Shown here: positions 11,541 through 24,639 of the stretch, one piece after another
Numbering within the stretch: the stretch's first letter is position 1
Layout: each line of letters begins with the position of its first letter
Assembly: GCF_949628265.1 (NCBI RefSeq)
Contig: NC_088787.1
Coordinates: forward strand, 3,524,501 to 3,588,500
Direction of reading: 5' to 3'
Length of the DNA stretch: 64,000 bases
Source of the DNA: Cloeon dipterum
Taxonomy: Eukaryota; Arthropoda; Insecta; Ephemeroptera; Baetidae
Translations under genes and position numbers: made by a program
Notes under the pieces: generated by a model
Told to the model about the DNA's origin: nothing
The model's database searches: none
What the model saw: only the letters and a program-made list of their open reading frames with translations

Positions 11541-12550
11541 GAAAAAACCTGATTTTTTCATATTCTTAAATGATCTTTGTTCTTCTGTAATAACTTAATT
11601 TAAAAATTATCCTTATAAGGAGTGTGATGACCTGTAATTAAATTTGAGATGTTGTTCAACCAGTTTTTTTAATTTTAATTTATAAGCTTCTCGAGAAAGG
11701 GAAATACAGTTTTTGAAAGTTTTACATTTTGAATAAAAAGAATTGATAGGAGCATGTTTTTTTTCTATCTGTTGTATTTGCAAGAAGAACACTAAATACA
11801 CAATGACAAATATAATCACCTCCAAAATACCAGTCTCATGTTTCATTTTGATCACTATATAATGTACAAATTTTCATTCATTTATAAATTTTTCTGCCAC
11901 ACTCTAAGAGGTGGGAAAGCGAGTATATTGATGCAGACTCTCGAATTTCAGTTTCCAGTCACTGATGATGCAGGTCGTGATGGCGTCAAAGCACGAGTTT
12001 TTCGCCAAATGAGATTGAATATTGAATCAATCAATATTTTTAACTCTGGAGTTCATAGTAGCAATGGAGCCTTTTGGAAAATAAATGAACTCAAAGAGCA
12101 GATGCATGCAACCTGAACAAAAACAAAGTCACGCCGGTTGCATATTCATTACACAATTTTAATATTATTCAAATGAAACAATCCCGGTCTTTGATGAATG
12201 TTGAATAAATTTTCTCCTGCGAACAAGAACACGGACTCTGCGCTGCACTTATGTCAAGCGAATTGCAAAATGGCTCTGGCCACCCAAAACGTGATGCAAA
12301 AATTGCAAAATCGTTCAATTGTCAGGCGAGTAGACGGAGATCTTTTACTCTGGGCATCAGCTGGATGACCAATTCGGGTCTCTGGAGGAAGTGGGCCATC
12401 GCGGGGTTGATAGCATGGCCGGGGAAGGGGGTGGAAACAGCGAGAGAGGGGAGGGAGAGGGAAAGAGTCCGCCAGCAGCAGCCGGCACGTGGCCGACACG
12501 GCTGCTGCTTTCCGTGTCAACGTGTCAAGTAAATTAAACCTTCATGATGT
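11541..12550. other. spacer between YT5 and ZF1
   Basis: No convincing gene. The first half is AT-rich. About 12,240-12,530 is GC-rich and open in several frames, but has no recognisable domain and low-complexity stretches (GGGGAGGG, GCAGCAGCC). I treat those open frames as chance. Confidence 0.45.
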
Positions 12551-12816
12551 TCCTTCACCACGATTTATTGGAAAGTATATATTCACATAGATTGGTCGGA
12601 ATTAACGATCATAATTACAGATTGAGAATACAAAATGTCGGAACAGGAAGATTTGCAGAAAATTATGACTGTGTACATCGAAATTCCTCGCCTATATGAT
12701 TGAAGGGATTGAAAAACAAAATTTTTAGTAGCAGACGAACCATAATTATGAAACCAAAGTCCTCTAAAACAATTCTCTTTACTTATTTCAACAGATCGAC
12801 ATTGAGTGGACAGTTC

Positions 12817-14704
12817 TTACGCACTGTTAATGCCATGAATAGTTAATAAATGGGTTTTCATCGAATTTTCCCCCATTGATTTTCCACACACCACACATGA
12901 TTTCAGATTTTGGATTACTAAATGAGCATTTCTTTTGTGTGAAGCCAGAAAACATGAAGAAACAAACTTCTTCTGGCATTCACCGCATTCGAATTTGCGT
13001 TCAATCAAATTGTGTTTCATAGCCAAGTGGTTTTTCAAGTATGCAATACGAGTAAAGCTTTTTGGACAGTGAGCGCAGTGCTTCAAATTCAGTCTCTTGT
13101 GAGTGAAATTCAAGTGGGCTTTGAGTTGTTTTTCACTTTTGTAGTACCTTTTGCACGGCTCGCACTTGAATCCAAGATTTTTGTGCTGTAAAGCATGCCA
13201 TGAGGGGTTTCCATGTTTTATTTTCAAGTGGTATTTCAGCTGAGAATGAACCTGATAAGTCTTTGGGCATCTTTGACATTTGAAAAGAGTTGTTTTGCAT
13301 GATTTCCAGTGGGATTTGTACAAACCTGAGCAATCAAATACATTCTTGCAGCGCTTGCACTTCATTCTTTTCAAATGGCGACTCATATTTCCAACGATAA
13401 AATCTGAATTGCAAATTGAGCAAACCCGAGACTTATGATTCTCTCTTGCATGTTTTGCCAGATGCTGCTTGGTAGCACAAATTTTGTGGCATTCGTCGCA
13501 CTTCATCGATTTTGGAAAATGCAAACGAGAAATGTGTAGCGACAAGCTATTTTTAAATTTTGATTTGAACTGGCAGTGGTGGCACTTAAAGGCTTTTGCA
13601 TTGTCTTCTTCCTTGTGAACAGAATAAAAGTGGTCCCTCATTTCAGGTTCGGATTTGAAATAACAGGGGCAACCATAGAATTTGCATCTTACACGAAACT
13701 CGGCATGGACACGACGACTATGCTCTCTTACTTTTGCGGACCTCCGAAATTCCTTCTCGCAAAAATTGCACTTGATCAACTTCTTTGCATTCGACTTTTG
13801 ATGCACTTCCTTGGTGTGTTTGTCCTTTTCCTCGACGGTGTGGAAATACGTGACACACTTACGATAGTCACACCTTATGGCATTCGCGTGCATCTTTCTC
13901 ACGTGTCTACTAATGTTCGCGGCAATTTGTCCACAGTAAAAACATTTCTTCTTGCTCTTTTCTCCGTCAGGATTTGCCTCGTGCTCCGCATTTTCTTCCA
14001 TCTCGCTTTTCGGCAGCTCAATTTTCTCCAGCTGCACCCAGCACTGCTCTGCTTTTCCTTCTGTAACAAATATAATCACTACCAAATTACAATAAAGGAA
14101 TTAACAACATCCAAAGTAATTCATTTGGAGCTCGATAAAGATTTCAAGGACGGAATGTACCGTCAACGGCAAAAATACCATAATTTTTACCGTCATTATA
14201 TTTTAAATATCAGTTTCTTATGCTTTTTTATACTCCTCAATCTATTATAATTTGTATAATGTTCTTATATTTCTTAATCTGTTATCACTTTCTTGCTTAT
14301 TTTGCATCCGTATTTTCTTCTTCTTTATTCCCTTTAATCGAATCTAAAATTTACAAGCTCATGTACCTAAATAATTCATCCTCAGCTCCTTCGCCTCGTA
14401 GTCCAGAGAGTCCGGATCTTGCGGCCACCAAGCCAAATCTTCGAGTTCGCAATCATGTTTGGCCAAAAACCTAAAAATAAATCGCCATTAAAATTGAAAA
14501 AAATAATCCCGCTGCTGCTCACTCTGCGTGCCAGATGCAGAAATTGCAAATCAAGTCCGTTTCCTCGATTTCCTCGGCAAATTCGTGGCCGCAGACCTTC
14601 AAGAACCAAGTCTGCAGCTTCTCGATGTCCAATTGGACGGCCTGGACAGCGCCGTCCGCCGTCGGACGCTCGCACAAAACGCAGAGTGGCTTCGCGAATG
14701 ACAT
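12817..14704 (-). CDS. ZF1: ZAD-C2H2 zinc-finger transcription factor
   Basis: Minus-strand exons 14704-14523, 14470-14367 and 14060-12817 join (phases 2 and 1) to 509 residues. The N-terminus is a ZAD dimerisation domain: C-x2-C in LCVLCERP and C-x2-C in LICNFC, with LQTWFLKVCGHEF between. After a linker come about 13 C2H2-type fingers, e.g. IKCNFCEKEF...HSRRVH and FKCEPCKRYY...HLNFTH; the first and the seventh/eighth are atypical. Such proteins bind DNA in the nucleus and are abundant in insects. The start is the Met of MSFAKP, conserved in ZF2; an in-frame TAA lies upstream of it. A minus-strand AATAAA (plus 12561-12566) fits the 3' end. The whole unit, with flanks, is duplicated as ZF2. 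Targets unknown. Confidence 0.85.
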
Positions 14705-15149
14705 GTCCGAGCGAGAATCCTCCGAGCAGTGACGCACAAGCTGAAGGGTCAGTTAAATCGGAGGAGTGGAATTGAGAGGAATTCGGGAAGATTTTTGAAA
14801 TAGCGTCATAAGAATTCAGGTAGCTGGGGGAGAAACATTTCTTTATTTGTGTTTTGACAAATGCTGTGCATTTTATATGCTTACAACTGCGGGACACACA
14901 ATTGATGTAAGATTTGTCGGAATTGTTTCAAAATTACATGCTTTATTTTTATATAAATGATTTGCGCTCCGCACTTATTTGTGTAATATTTGTAATGGGC
15001 TTAGTTGAAATAAAAAGTGATGAATAAAATGGCATTAATTTTAAAAAATTCACTCAAAGTTATAAATTTAAATTTTTCCACTATATACTGTGGATTTCAC
15101 TCTTTGGTTTCATAGTGGTAACCAGAGGCAGTTTTACGTCGCCACAGCT

Positions 15150-15310
15150 TTTGGTTGTGTTAGTTCAGAAGCCGCCTCACAATCAGACACGGCGCTAGTT
15201 GCTCTTGGTGTGACGTCACGTGTGGGCGGGAAATATAAAATCAGTCAGAAGAACCAGCAGGGCCAGATGTGCGATAAAATTGGTTCGCACTGCGCAGATC
15301 CAAGATGACG
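15150..15310 (+). repeat. GC-rich TGACGTCA repeat, copy 2, upstream of ZF1
   Basis: It has TTAGTTCAGAAGCCGCCTCA, CAGACACGGCGCTAG and a perfect TGACGTCA at 15211-15218, then GGGCGGGAAATATAAAA. It lies about 450 bases before the ZF1 start codon, so it may be part of the ZF1 promoter region. The equivalent copy precedes ZF2. Confidence 0.65.
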
Positions 15311-15699
15311 TCTGAATGTAAGAAAGAAAAAGCTCTCTCTGGATTGCTAGCGTTTGTTTTTACGATCCAAAAGATACAATTAGAACAAGTAATGCAAACT
15401 TTACGTCACAACTTTGAAAATTAATAAAAAGGTGGCGCTGAGAAATAAAATAAAAAGCAATGCATAGCGTGTATATATATGATCCAGCGGAATGACGTGC
15501 ATCCGCCCTTGGCATTTTAGACGTTTTGTCATATCAAGCAGTTTTTTTATGAATTTTGAAGAATTTTGAAGAATTTTATTGATTGTTAAATAAATAACGC
15601 ATTGATCTAAGTGTTTAGGTCTAATATAATTATTTATAAAACATAAATATCAAATTCAAAGCTCCCCTCCATTAAATACGCTAAACGAACTAATCCCTA

Positions 15700-15822
15700 A
15701 ATAGCATATATGTTACATATCCGGGCTGCTTATTTAAGAGGAGAGTTCAGTTTGCTTCTGAAAGACTTTAAACTCTGCGATCTAGCTGTGCAGTTTCGTC
15801 CCAGATTTTACTCAGCGAGCAG
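15700..15822 (+). promoter_or_regulatory. core promoter and exon 1 of YT6
   Basis: The shared cassette is seen: GGGCTGCTTATTTAAGAGGA, an initiator-like TTCAGTTTG near 15747, CTCTGCGATCTAGCTG, and CTCAGCGAGCAG|GTTCG ending at 15822. The TATA position (ATATCCGGG) is weaker than in YT7. Confidence 0.55.
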
Positions 15823-16043
15823 GTTCGTTTTCTTGGAAGCTGACTATTTGCCACTTAATTATTTAAAAAATTCGTCTCATACTTTGTAAAAATTATTCAC
15901 ATATCGAGAAGAAAACTATAGGTTTATCTACGGATTTTTAATTTTTATTCTATTGTCTGCTTCTTGCGAGCAGGTTTCTCAGAAATAAAAGCTTTTAATC
16001 CAAACTATTTTTATTACTTTTTAGGTTCAGAAACGTTCGAGAA

Positions 16044-18262
16044 ATGAAACCTTTCTTCCTTTTCATCGTTTTGCTTCGCCTTTCATTGGCCACCGCCGCA
16101 AATTTCACTCAAGTCTTCGAGTGGCCCGATGGAATGGACTTTGAGTGGCCTTCCGAGGCGAAAAGGACACAGGCCTTGAAATATGGAACTTACAAACCAG
16201 AGAAAATTGTACCTATTTTCATTGCTGTGTACACGACTAGGATCTTCCTCAGCCTTGAGAAAAATCAAAATATTCCGGTGACTCTGGTGTCTCTGCCGAC
16301 GAGCAACGCATCCTCTGCGTCCCCAAAACTCACTCCATTCCCTCCGCGGGAGATGCACGTAAGTTTGAAAGTAGAGAGTAACAATCAAATCATATACGCT
16401 TAGCGCATAAAGTAATTTTTGGTCGAATTTTGTAGATTTTTTCTTTTTTTATAAAATGAGCAGCCACTTTTTAAATTTTCTTATATTATAAAAATTCAGT
16501 GCTTTTTTTCTAAAAAGTTAACCAGTACCAAAAGTGATATTCCGATGAAGATTTGTTGAAATACACAACAGAATGCGTTTTTGCAGGAAAAAGGTGGCTG
16601 CAACAAAATTGAAGAAGCACGAGGGCTTCAAGTGGACTCTGTTGGCAGGCTCTGGGTTCTGGACAGTGGTAGCAACTATTGCAATGCAAAACTACGGATT
16701 TTCGACTTGTCCAACAACGATCAAACCGAACTCATCCATCGATTTCCATTTCGCGATAACATGCACGACTTGGCGCTCGAAGAAACTTCCAACGGAACTT
16801 TGGCCTACATCGCGTATTATGGTGAAAGAAACATTGTCGTCTTTAGTTTGGAAAGAAAAGAATCTTGGATCGTGCAAACTCCAGGAAACAGAGTTTATTC
16901 CGTCGCCCTATCCCCTAAGGAAGAACCGAGAAAGCTTTACCTAAGCAATTGGAACTCCGATGAACTGTTTTTAATTTCCGTTGGCGCACTTCGTAAAGGA
17001 ACTCCAGCTGCACATCCAACACTAATCGGAAAATGGGCTGCAAAACCATATAAATTGCTGATGGACAACCACGGCACCATGTTTGCTGCCTTTGGTTGGA
17101 AATACTACTTATCCTCGTGCAAGAGTTTCCACTGTTTCCAGGCATTTGAGGAGCAGCGTTTTCATGAGGTACTTAACCAATTTATAGATAAGAAATTTGC
17201 GATTCTATTATTTGTCAATAATTTACTATATTTTAAGTTGATGAAGTTGTGTGTAAAGTCTTGTTTCTTCAATATAACCTTTGGCCTTGGCTAAATTGAC
17301 AACAGCCCGTTATACTTTTTAGGTTGAAAATCTGGGTACTTTTTTTCCATTTACCTTTGCCTTGGACTCATCGGGAACCTTTTGGATGACCGAGCTTAAT
17401 AAAACAGCGACTAAGCCAAGGTACAGACTACTAAAGGCCGCAGTCGGTGAATTGTCAAGTAAGTTGTTTGCTCTGAACATAGTTGTCTTGAAAACCTTAT
17501 AATCGTTGAATTTTTTGTATTTAATGTGAGCCAAAGACAAGCGCTTTGTAAAGATTGTTGCTATAAAAATTGTCGTTGAATTAAAATGGGTTCATTCTAG
17601 AATAAACGACATCCTTTTGATTTATTATTATTTCAGTTACAACATCAAGTCCAACCACTACTTCAATTTCCCCTAAGACTGAACCAAAACCTGCAAGTTT
17701 GTCCTTTCCGACTACAACAACTACAACACCTGAATCAACGCCCCTAAAAGCCACAACCTCGACCCGAACTCAAAATGCGACCGAAAAAGTTGAAAATTAC
17801 ACGCAACTCTCAGAATTCAATCACACTACGCCTGTTAGCTTGTCCATTCCGACCACAACAAAATCTTGGACGCCTGCTGAGGAAAATGCCGCAACCGAGG
17901 TGCAGGAGAGCAGCTCCCTGACAGAAAATTCGCACCAATATCGGCTGATCAACATCATTCTGATCTGCTCTATTGCGTTCTGCGTGGTCTGCTTTAGTCT
18001 TATCATTTTTTGGTTCATCCTGAGAATAAAGAAAAAAATTTCCCTTCTGCAAAACACCAACGAGGCCCAACCATTGTTCGTTTTCCGTGACAACAATGAA
18101 GTGCAGTTCGAGGAAGTCACGTATACAACCAGGCCGCCGCCGCCACACCCCCTTCTCCTGATGCCTACGAGCAGACGATTTTTCTCAGCTCGCGAACTGA
18201 GTGAAAGCGATGCCAACGAGGCCAAGGACTTTGGAGAAATCTGGAGCTCGAGTCGTAATTGA
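16044..18262 (+). CDS. YT6: Yellow/MRJP-like membrane-anchored protein with Thr/Pro-rich stalk
   Basis: Exons 16044-16358, 16587-17168, 17323-17458 and 17637-18262 give 552 residues. Signal peptide, then EWPDGMDFEWPSEAKRTQAL, RLWVLDSG, IVVFSLERKESWIVQTPG and VALSPKEEPRKLYLS. Exon 3 carries a small insert near its end with two extra Cys (SCKSFHCF) not seen in paralogues. Exon 5 begins with a stalk of roughly 100 residues rich in Thr, Pro and Ser and likely heavily O-glycosylated. It includes one copy of a roughly 46-51-residue unit that is duplicated in YT14. The TM is at about 447-473 (IILICSIAFCVVCFSLIIFWFIL), followed by RIKKK. The tail ends soon after ESDANEAKDFGEIW. An AATAAA lies near 18394. 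Confidence 0.87.
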
Positions 18263-18770
18263 CGTCGTCGGCCCTGCTCAACCGGAACATCTGTACCAGT
18301 AAGTTGCACCAGAAGCTTCAAGGTAACCACATTACTTCTTTAGTGCAGTGCCTAGAATCCTAGGATGAGCACCATCGGAACTTCGTTCTTAAGATGAATA
18401 AAATTATTTAATTAAATAATGACGCATTCTCCGTTAACATGTATTGTACTTTTTTTGGAATAAATCTCGTTCTTTCGGTTATTTCTAAGTATTTTTTGTT
18501 GAATCATCCACCTCAGATTTTACCCAGCGAGCAAGTTTGTTCTTCTTTTAGACACTTTCAAACTGCGTTTTGCACGTTTTTTCATATCAAGCAGTTGTTA
18601 GTGAAGAACTTTATTGATTATTAAATAAATAGCTCATTGACCTAATTGTTAAGGATAATTACAAATATTTATTAAATACAAATATCTAAGGAAAAACTAC
18701 CGCTCCCCCATTAAATACGCTTAAACAAACAAATCCTTATATAGCATGAAAAATGTCTGGATATAAAGGC

Positions 18771-18865
18771 TGCTTATTTTAGAGGAATGTTCGTTGCATC
18801 TTAAGATTCTCTGCGATCTATATAGCTGTACAGCTTCGTCATCTCAGTTTTTACCAAGCGAGCAG
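18771..18865 (+). promoter_or_regulatory. core promoter and exon 1 of YT7
   Basis: A clear TATA box (ATATAAAGG) is at 18771-18779. Transcription is inferred to start about 30 bases on. Exon 1 would contain CTCTGCGATC...AGCTTCGTC and end at ACCAAGCGAGCAG|GTTCG (18865). An older exon-1-like fragment (ACCCAGCGAGCAAG) stands upstream at about 18524. Confidence 0.65.
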
Positions 18866-19069
18866 GTTCGATTTCCTGAAAGCACGTTTTTTGCCACTTT
18901 ATCATTTCAAAATAATCTTATCAAATTATACAAACATTAATCACACTTCTAGGAGAAAACTGTGTTTCTCTTTGGACTTTTTATTTTCTGTTTCTTCCAA
19001 GCAGCTTTCTCTGAAATAAAAGCATTTTAATCAAACCGTTTCTTTTTTTAGTTTAAAAGCGTTTGAGTT

Positions 19070-21614
19070 ATGGATCTTTTCTTTTACGTCATTGTTTTGC
19101 TCCAACTTTCATTGGCCACCGCCGCCAACTTCACTCAAGTCTTCGAGTGGCCCGATGGAATGGACTACGAGTGGCCTTCCGAGGCAAAAAGGACACAGGC
19201 CTTGAAAGATGGGATTTTCAAACCAGAAAAAATCGAACCTATTTTCATGGCTGTCTACGGAACGAGGATCTTCCTCAGCCTTGATAAATTTAGTCATGTT
19301 ATTCCGGTGACTCTGGTGTCGTTGCCGACGAGCAGCGAGTATTCTGCGTCCCCGAAGCTCACTCCATTCCCTTCGTGGGACATGCATGTAAGTGTGAAAA
19401 GTAAAGAAAAGAGTAACAATCAAATCATGTGCACTTTGCGCAAGAAGTTAATTTTTAGGATTTTTAGTCGAATTTTGTAGATTTTTCTATTTTAATGAAT
19501 TTGGCAGCCATTTTTCATAATTATGTATGTATTTGGAGAGTTCGGTTTTTTCTCTAAAAAGTTTTAGCAGTGCCAAAATTGATATTCCGATGAAGATTTG
19601 TTAAAAAAGACATCAAATATACTTTTTTTGCAGGGAAAGGGTGGTTGCAACAAAATTGAACAAGCAAGAGGGCTGCAAGTGGACTCTGTTGGCAGGCTGT
19701 GGGTTCTGGATAGCGGTAGCGACTATTGCAATATAAAACTATTGATTTTCAATTTGTCCAACAATCACACTAAACTCCGTTTTTTTTCTTTTCATTTTTT
19801 TGTGAACAACTTTGTGCTCGACGAAATGCCAAACGATACCTTTGCCTACATTGAGCGGTGGAATCAATTAAACATAGTCGTGTTTAGTCTGGAAAGAAGT
19901 GAATCTTGGTTGGTTGGAACATCAGGAATCGTGGTTTCATCCATTGCCCTATCCCCTAAAATGGAACCAAGACAGCTCTACCTCACCAAATGGCACCCCC
20001 ATGAACTGTATTCAATTTCCGTTGACACACTTCGTAACGGAACTCAAATTGCATTTCCGAAACTAATCAGAAAGTTGAATGCAGTGCCATATAGTATGCT
20101 CATTGACAACAAGGGGACCTTATATGCCGCATATTTGAATAAGAATTACATAAACTCTTGGAACTCTTCCCAGATATTTGAGGATGAGCATCGGTTTCAT
20201 GAGGTACGTCACCAATTTATGTAAGAAATTTTTCAAAAGTTAGTTTTTCGCACCACACTCCAGTTTCATGCTCTCATTGCTGTCTTGCAATGTAAGATTG
20301 ATTTTTAATATGTGTTTACATTTTCACTATTTTAAATTAAAGAGTTTTGTGTGCAGTTTTAATTCTTTCATATATTAACCTATGGTCTTAGCTAAAATGA
20401 CAACAGCCCGTTTCACTTTTTAGGGTGAAATTCTGGATAGTATTTTGCCATTTACTTTTGCATTGGACTCTTCGGGAACATTTTGGATGACTGAGATTTA
20501 TGAAACAGAGACTAAACCAAGGTACAGACTACTAAAGGCTGCAGTCGGTGCGAAGTCATACATCTTTGAGACCCCGTCAGGTAACATGGCTCTCCTTTTC
20601 TTTATTTTGCATGCACAGAAAGAAACAAGTTATTTTGTCCTTATGTTAAAATCCTTCTCGTTAGTTGTTTATTTTGATTTTCCATTTTATGCACGGAATA
20701 AACAATTTACAAACTTTTTTAGCCACATTTGCTTTTTATTTCTTAGTATTTCATTTTATTTCTATGACAGCTAGTGTGATCAGCATCATGCTAGAGTAAA
20801 CGATCTATTTCTTCTTATTCCAGTTTGGCCAGTAGCTTCCATCACCATTCCCCCTAAGACCAAACCAACGCCTATTGTTGGTTTATTGTCCATTCCGACT
20901 GCAACAACTACGAAACCCGAATCAACGCCCGTAACAGCCACAGCCTCGACCCAAATTCATATAACGACCGATATAGTTGGAAATAGCACGCAACTCCGAG
21001 AATTAAATCACACTACGCCTGTTAACTTGTCAATGCCGACCACAACAAAATCTTCGACGCCTGCTGAGGACACTGCCACAAGTGAGGTGCAGAAGAGCAG
21101 CACCTCGACTGAAAATTCCAACGAAAATAGGACAATTATCATCAATCTGATCTGCTTTAACGTGTTCACCGTGATCCTGTCAAGTTCGATCATTTTTTGG
21201 CTGATTCTGAAACTGAAGAAAAACCATGTTACCACCCTGCAAAAAACTAACGAGGGCCACGAAATGTCCGTTTTACGTGACAACTATGATGCCGAAGAAT
21301 CATTAGTGCATTACGAGGAAGTGACGCAGCCACGCCCCTTCCACCTGATCCCTACGAGCAGCCGATTTGTCTCAGCCCGCGATCCAAGTGAAAGCGATCA
21401 CTGGGAGGCCGAGGAGTCGAGCAAGTTCGAGAAATCTGGAACGCGTTCTACGTTTGTGTTTGACGACGTCGGCCCTGCTGAACCGGAACATCTGTACGAA
21501 GAAGTTGAAGCGGTACCTTACCAGGTCACCTCATTAAGAAGATTCTTCTTCAGGGATGATACAATACCTGTAAATCCTGCCATGAACACCTTCGGTGAGC
21601 AATTTGGCTCTTAA
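19070..21614 (+). CDS. YT7: Yellow/MRJP-like membrane-anchored protein with long stalk and complete tail
   Basis: Exons 19070-19387, 19634-20203, 20424-20580 and 20824-21614 give 611 residues, the longest product in the array. The ectodomain has EWPDGMDYEWPSEA, YGTRIFLSLDK, RLWVLDSG and IALSPKMEPRQLYLT. The stalk holds one unit of the Thr/Pro-rich repeat (TPVTATASTQIHITTD...). The TM is at about 452-476 (LICFNVFTVILSSSIIFWLIL) with KLKKN after it. The tail is the fullest seen: VHYEEV, RFVSARDPSESD, FDDVGPAEPEHLYEEV and PYQVTSL. It thus has two YEEV motifs of the YxxPhi sorting/SH2-docking type. The tail reads open to the stop, so YT7 is a good reference for an intact tail. Confidence 0.88.
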
Positions 21615-22270
21615 GATCGATATAAATAATTTAATATAATTAACATTATATTCTTTAACATGTATTGTACTTATATTTGGTAAAAAATGAACCTTGTTAT
21701 TTCAAAAAGTGTTTTTTATTCAAACATTTCGTTGATTTTCTCACAAATAAACTGTTTTTCATAGCTAAAATCGAAACCAAAACTCGAAATCAAACGTTGA
21801 AAACGCCAATCAATTAGATGTTGTTGTAAAAGTCATCTATATAATTTTTAAACAAAGAGTCAATGCGGTTCTGTTTTATTAGAGACGAAGGCGACTGTTA
21901 ATAATGTCTATATTTTCAAATATTGGGAGTGGTTATGTATGATCCAGTTAAATTTAACTTTTCTTGTTGAACCTTTACCACAATTTATTGGAAAGTATAT
22001 ATATTCACAAAGATTGGTTTGATTAATGCATATAATTACAGATAAAGTATACAAAAAGTGGGAAAAGGATAGTTAGGTTGTGCCGAAAATTAGGATTGTA
22101 CATCGAAATACAGCGCCTATATCATTTAAGGGATGGAAAAATGAAAATTAAAGTAGCAGACGAACTAAGGACAAACAATTATGAAGCAACAGTCCCCCAA
22201 TAACAATTCTCTAAACATATTTTGACACTTACTTGGTATAATTTTCTCTCGGAATTTGAGCGGACAGTTC
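21615..22270. other. spacer between YT7 and ZF2 with duplicated ZF 3' region
   Basis: After the YT7 3' region, about 21,960-22,270 matches the 3' flank of ZF1 at about 12,545-12,815 (TTTATTGGAAAGTATATA, GTACATCGAAAT, GCCTATAT). It is therefore part of the ZF duplication. No gene is seen. Confidence 0.6.
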
Positions 22271-24192
22271 TTACGGACTGCTAATGCCATGGGTCACTAA
22301 TAAATGGGTTTTCAACCAGTTTGCACCCATTGATTTTCCACAAACCTTACATGATTTCAGATTTTTGATCAGCAAATGTGCTTTTCTTTGGTGTACAGCT
22401 AGAAAACATGAAGATACAAACTTCCTCTGGCACTCACCGCATTCGAATTTGCGTTCAATCAAATTGTGTTTCATAGCCAAGTGGTTTTTCAAGTTAGCAA
22501 AATCAGTGAAGCTTTTAGGACAGTGTGCGCAGTGCAAATTCTGCCTCTTGTGAAAGTGATTCAAGTGGATTTTCAGTAGTAATTCACTTTTGTAGTACCT
22601 TTTGCACGGCTCGCACTTGAATCCCATTTTTTGTGCTGCAAACCACGCCAAGAATTGTTTCCGTGTTTCTTTTTCAAGTGGTATTTCAGTTGAGAATGAA
22701 TATGATAGGCCTTTGGGCAATTTTGACATTTGAAAAGAGTCGTTTTGCATGCTTTCCAATGTGATTGGTACAAGCCTGTGCACTCAAATTCATTCTTGCA
22801 GCGCTTGCACTTCATTCTTCTCAAATGGCGACTCATATCTCTCAGAAAAGCATTTGAATTGCAAATTGAGCACACCCAAAACTTGTGATTCTGTCTTGCA
22901 TGTTGTGCCAGATTCTGTTTGGTAGAAAACAATTTGTGGCATTTGTCGCACTTGATCGTCTTTGGCAAATGCAAACGAGAAACGTGAATCGACAAATCCC
23001 ATTTAGATTTAGATTTGAACTCGCAATGGTAACAATTGAATACTTTTGCTTTGTCTTCTTCCTTGTGAACAGCTTCAAAGTGGGCCATCATTTCCGGTTC
23101 AGATTTGAAATAACAGAAGCAACCAAAGAATTTGCATTTTACGCGAAACTCGGCATGAACACGACGGATATGATCTCTGATGAAATCGGACCTCCGAAAC
23201 TGTTTCTCGCAAAAATTGCACTTGATCAGTTTCTTTGTTTGAGACTTTTGATGCACTTCCTTGGTGTGTTTGTCCTTTTCCTCGACAGTGTGGAAATACG
23301 TGACACATTTACGAAAGTCACACCTGATGGCATTCTCGTGCTTCTTTCTCACGTGACTACTAATGTTTGCGACAATTTGTCCACAGTAGAAACATTTCTT
23401 CCCGCTCTTTCGACCGTCAGACACTTCCACGTGCTCTGCATTTTCTTCTGTCTCGCTTTTCGGCAACTCAATCTTCTCCAGCTGCACCCAGCACTGCTCT
23501 GCTTTTCCTTCTGTAACAATTAGCCCAGACCAAATTACAGCAAAAGTTGACAACTTAAATATATATACATATTAAAAGGCAACTTGATAAATATTTCAAG
23601 GGCGAAATTAAACCTTGAACCACAGTAAAATCTTAATTTTTACCGCCGTTAAATTTTTTATGTACAGTCAATTTTTCTTATTGTTTTTAATAATCTTCAA
23701 TACGACAGTATTATTTTTTTATTCTATTTCCCGGTCCTTTATAATCACGTTCTTGCTCATTCCGATTTTTTTCCTCTAGTCTCTTTTATCGCGTTATTTT
23801 TTCTGTACCTCCATAAAAGTTCTAAAAAAAAATTACGAGCTCATCATGTACCTAAATATTTCTTCCTCAGCTCCTTCGCCTCTTCGTCCAAACAGGTCAG
23901 ATCTTGTGACCACCAAGCCAAAGCTTCGAGCTCGCTATCATATTTGGCCAGAAACCTTGAAATAAAAAGTCGTCAATAAAATATAAAAAAATTGTCCTGA
24001 AGCAGCTCACTCAGCGTGCCAGATGCAGAAATTGCAAATCAGATCTTCATCCTCGATTTCTTTGGCAAATTCGAATCCGCAGACGTTCAAGAACCAAGTC
24101 TGCAGCTTCTCGTTGTCCAATTGGAAAGCCTGGACAGCGCCGTCCACCGTCGGACGCTCGCACCAAACGCAGAGTTGCTTCACGAACGACAT
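22271..24192 (-). CDS. ZF2: ZAD-C2H2 zinc-finger protein, paralogue of ZF1, frameshifted before the last fingers
   Basis: Minus-strand exons 24192-24011, 23955-23852 and 23510 downward have the same borders and phases as ZF1. The ZAD (LCVWCERP, LQTWFLNVCGFEF, LICNFC) and about nine fingers are intact. Near 22,627 the sequence is one base shorter than ZF1 in the stretch CCCATTTTTTGTG (ZF1 has CCAAGATTTTTGTG). The frame then runs to a stop at 22573, giving about 407 residues. The four C-terminal fingers remain conserved in another frame down to 22271, with only missense differences from ZF1. The loss is therefore recent, or the T6 run is miscalled. If real, the protein would keep dimerisation but lose part of its DNA contact set. 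Confidence 0.75.
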
Positions 24193-24639
24193 TTCCGAGC
24201 GAGAATCCTCCGAGCAATGGTAAACTAGCTGAAGGTGGGGACCGTAAACTCGTTGTTGTTGGAAATTAGAGGAATTCGGGAACATTTTTGACATTGCATC
24301 CTAAGAATTCAGGCAGTTTGAATTATGCTGGGGTGAAAAATATTTCTTTATTTGTGTTTTAACAGATGCTATGAATTTTTTTCTCACAACTGAGAGTCAC
24401 ACAAAAATGACCAACTAAGATTTTTCGGAATTGATTAAAAGTAATTTAAATAAAAGGCTTTGCGCTCTGCATTCATTTGATATATATCAGTGATTAGGCT
24501 TGTTTAATAAACAAAGTGCGGTGTATAAAATAAACAATTATAATGTCACTAATTATTAAAAAAGCACTCAAAGTATTTAAAATTTATTTCTTTTCTCTTA
24601 ACAATAATTTACAAAATTAACTGTTGATTTCACACAGAA
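24193..24639. other. 5' flank of ZF2
   Basis: This resembles the ZF1 5' flank (GGAATTCGGGAA, AGAATTCAGG, TTTCTTTATTTGTGTTTT), so it lies inside the ZF duplication. In-frame ATGs exist upstream of the MSF start here (to 24294) but not at ZF1, so I kept the MSF start. Confidence 0.55.

Noticed and set aside
12251..12532. Open frames on both strands in a GC-rich patch before ZF1
   Set aside because: Low-complexity, no domain, no splice context; likely chance.
13576..14250. Long plus-strand open frame opposite ZF1 (and the similar one at 22885-23523)
   Set aside because: It is the antisense shadow of the zinc-finger exon; Cys/His codons give such frames.
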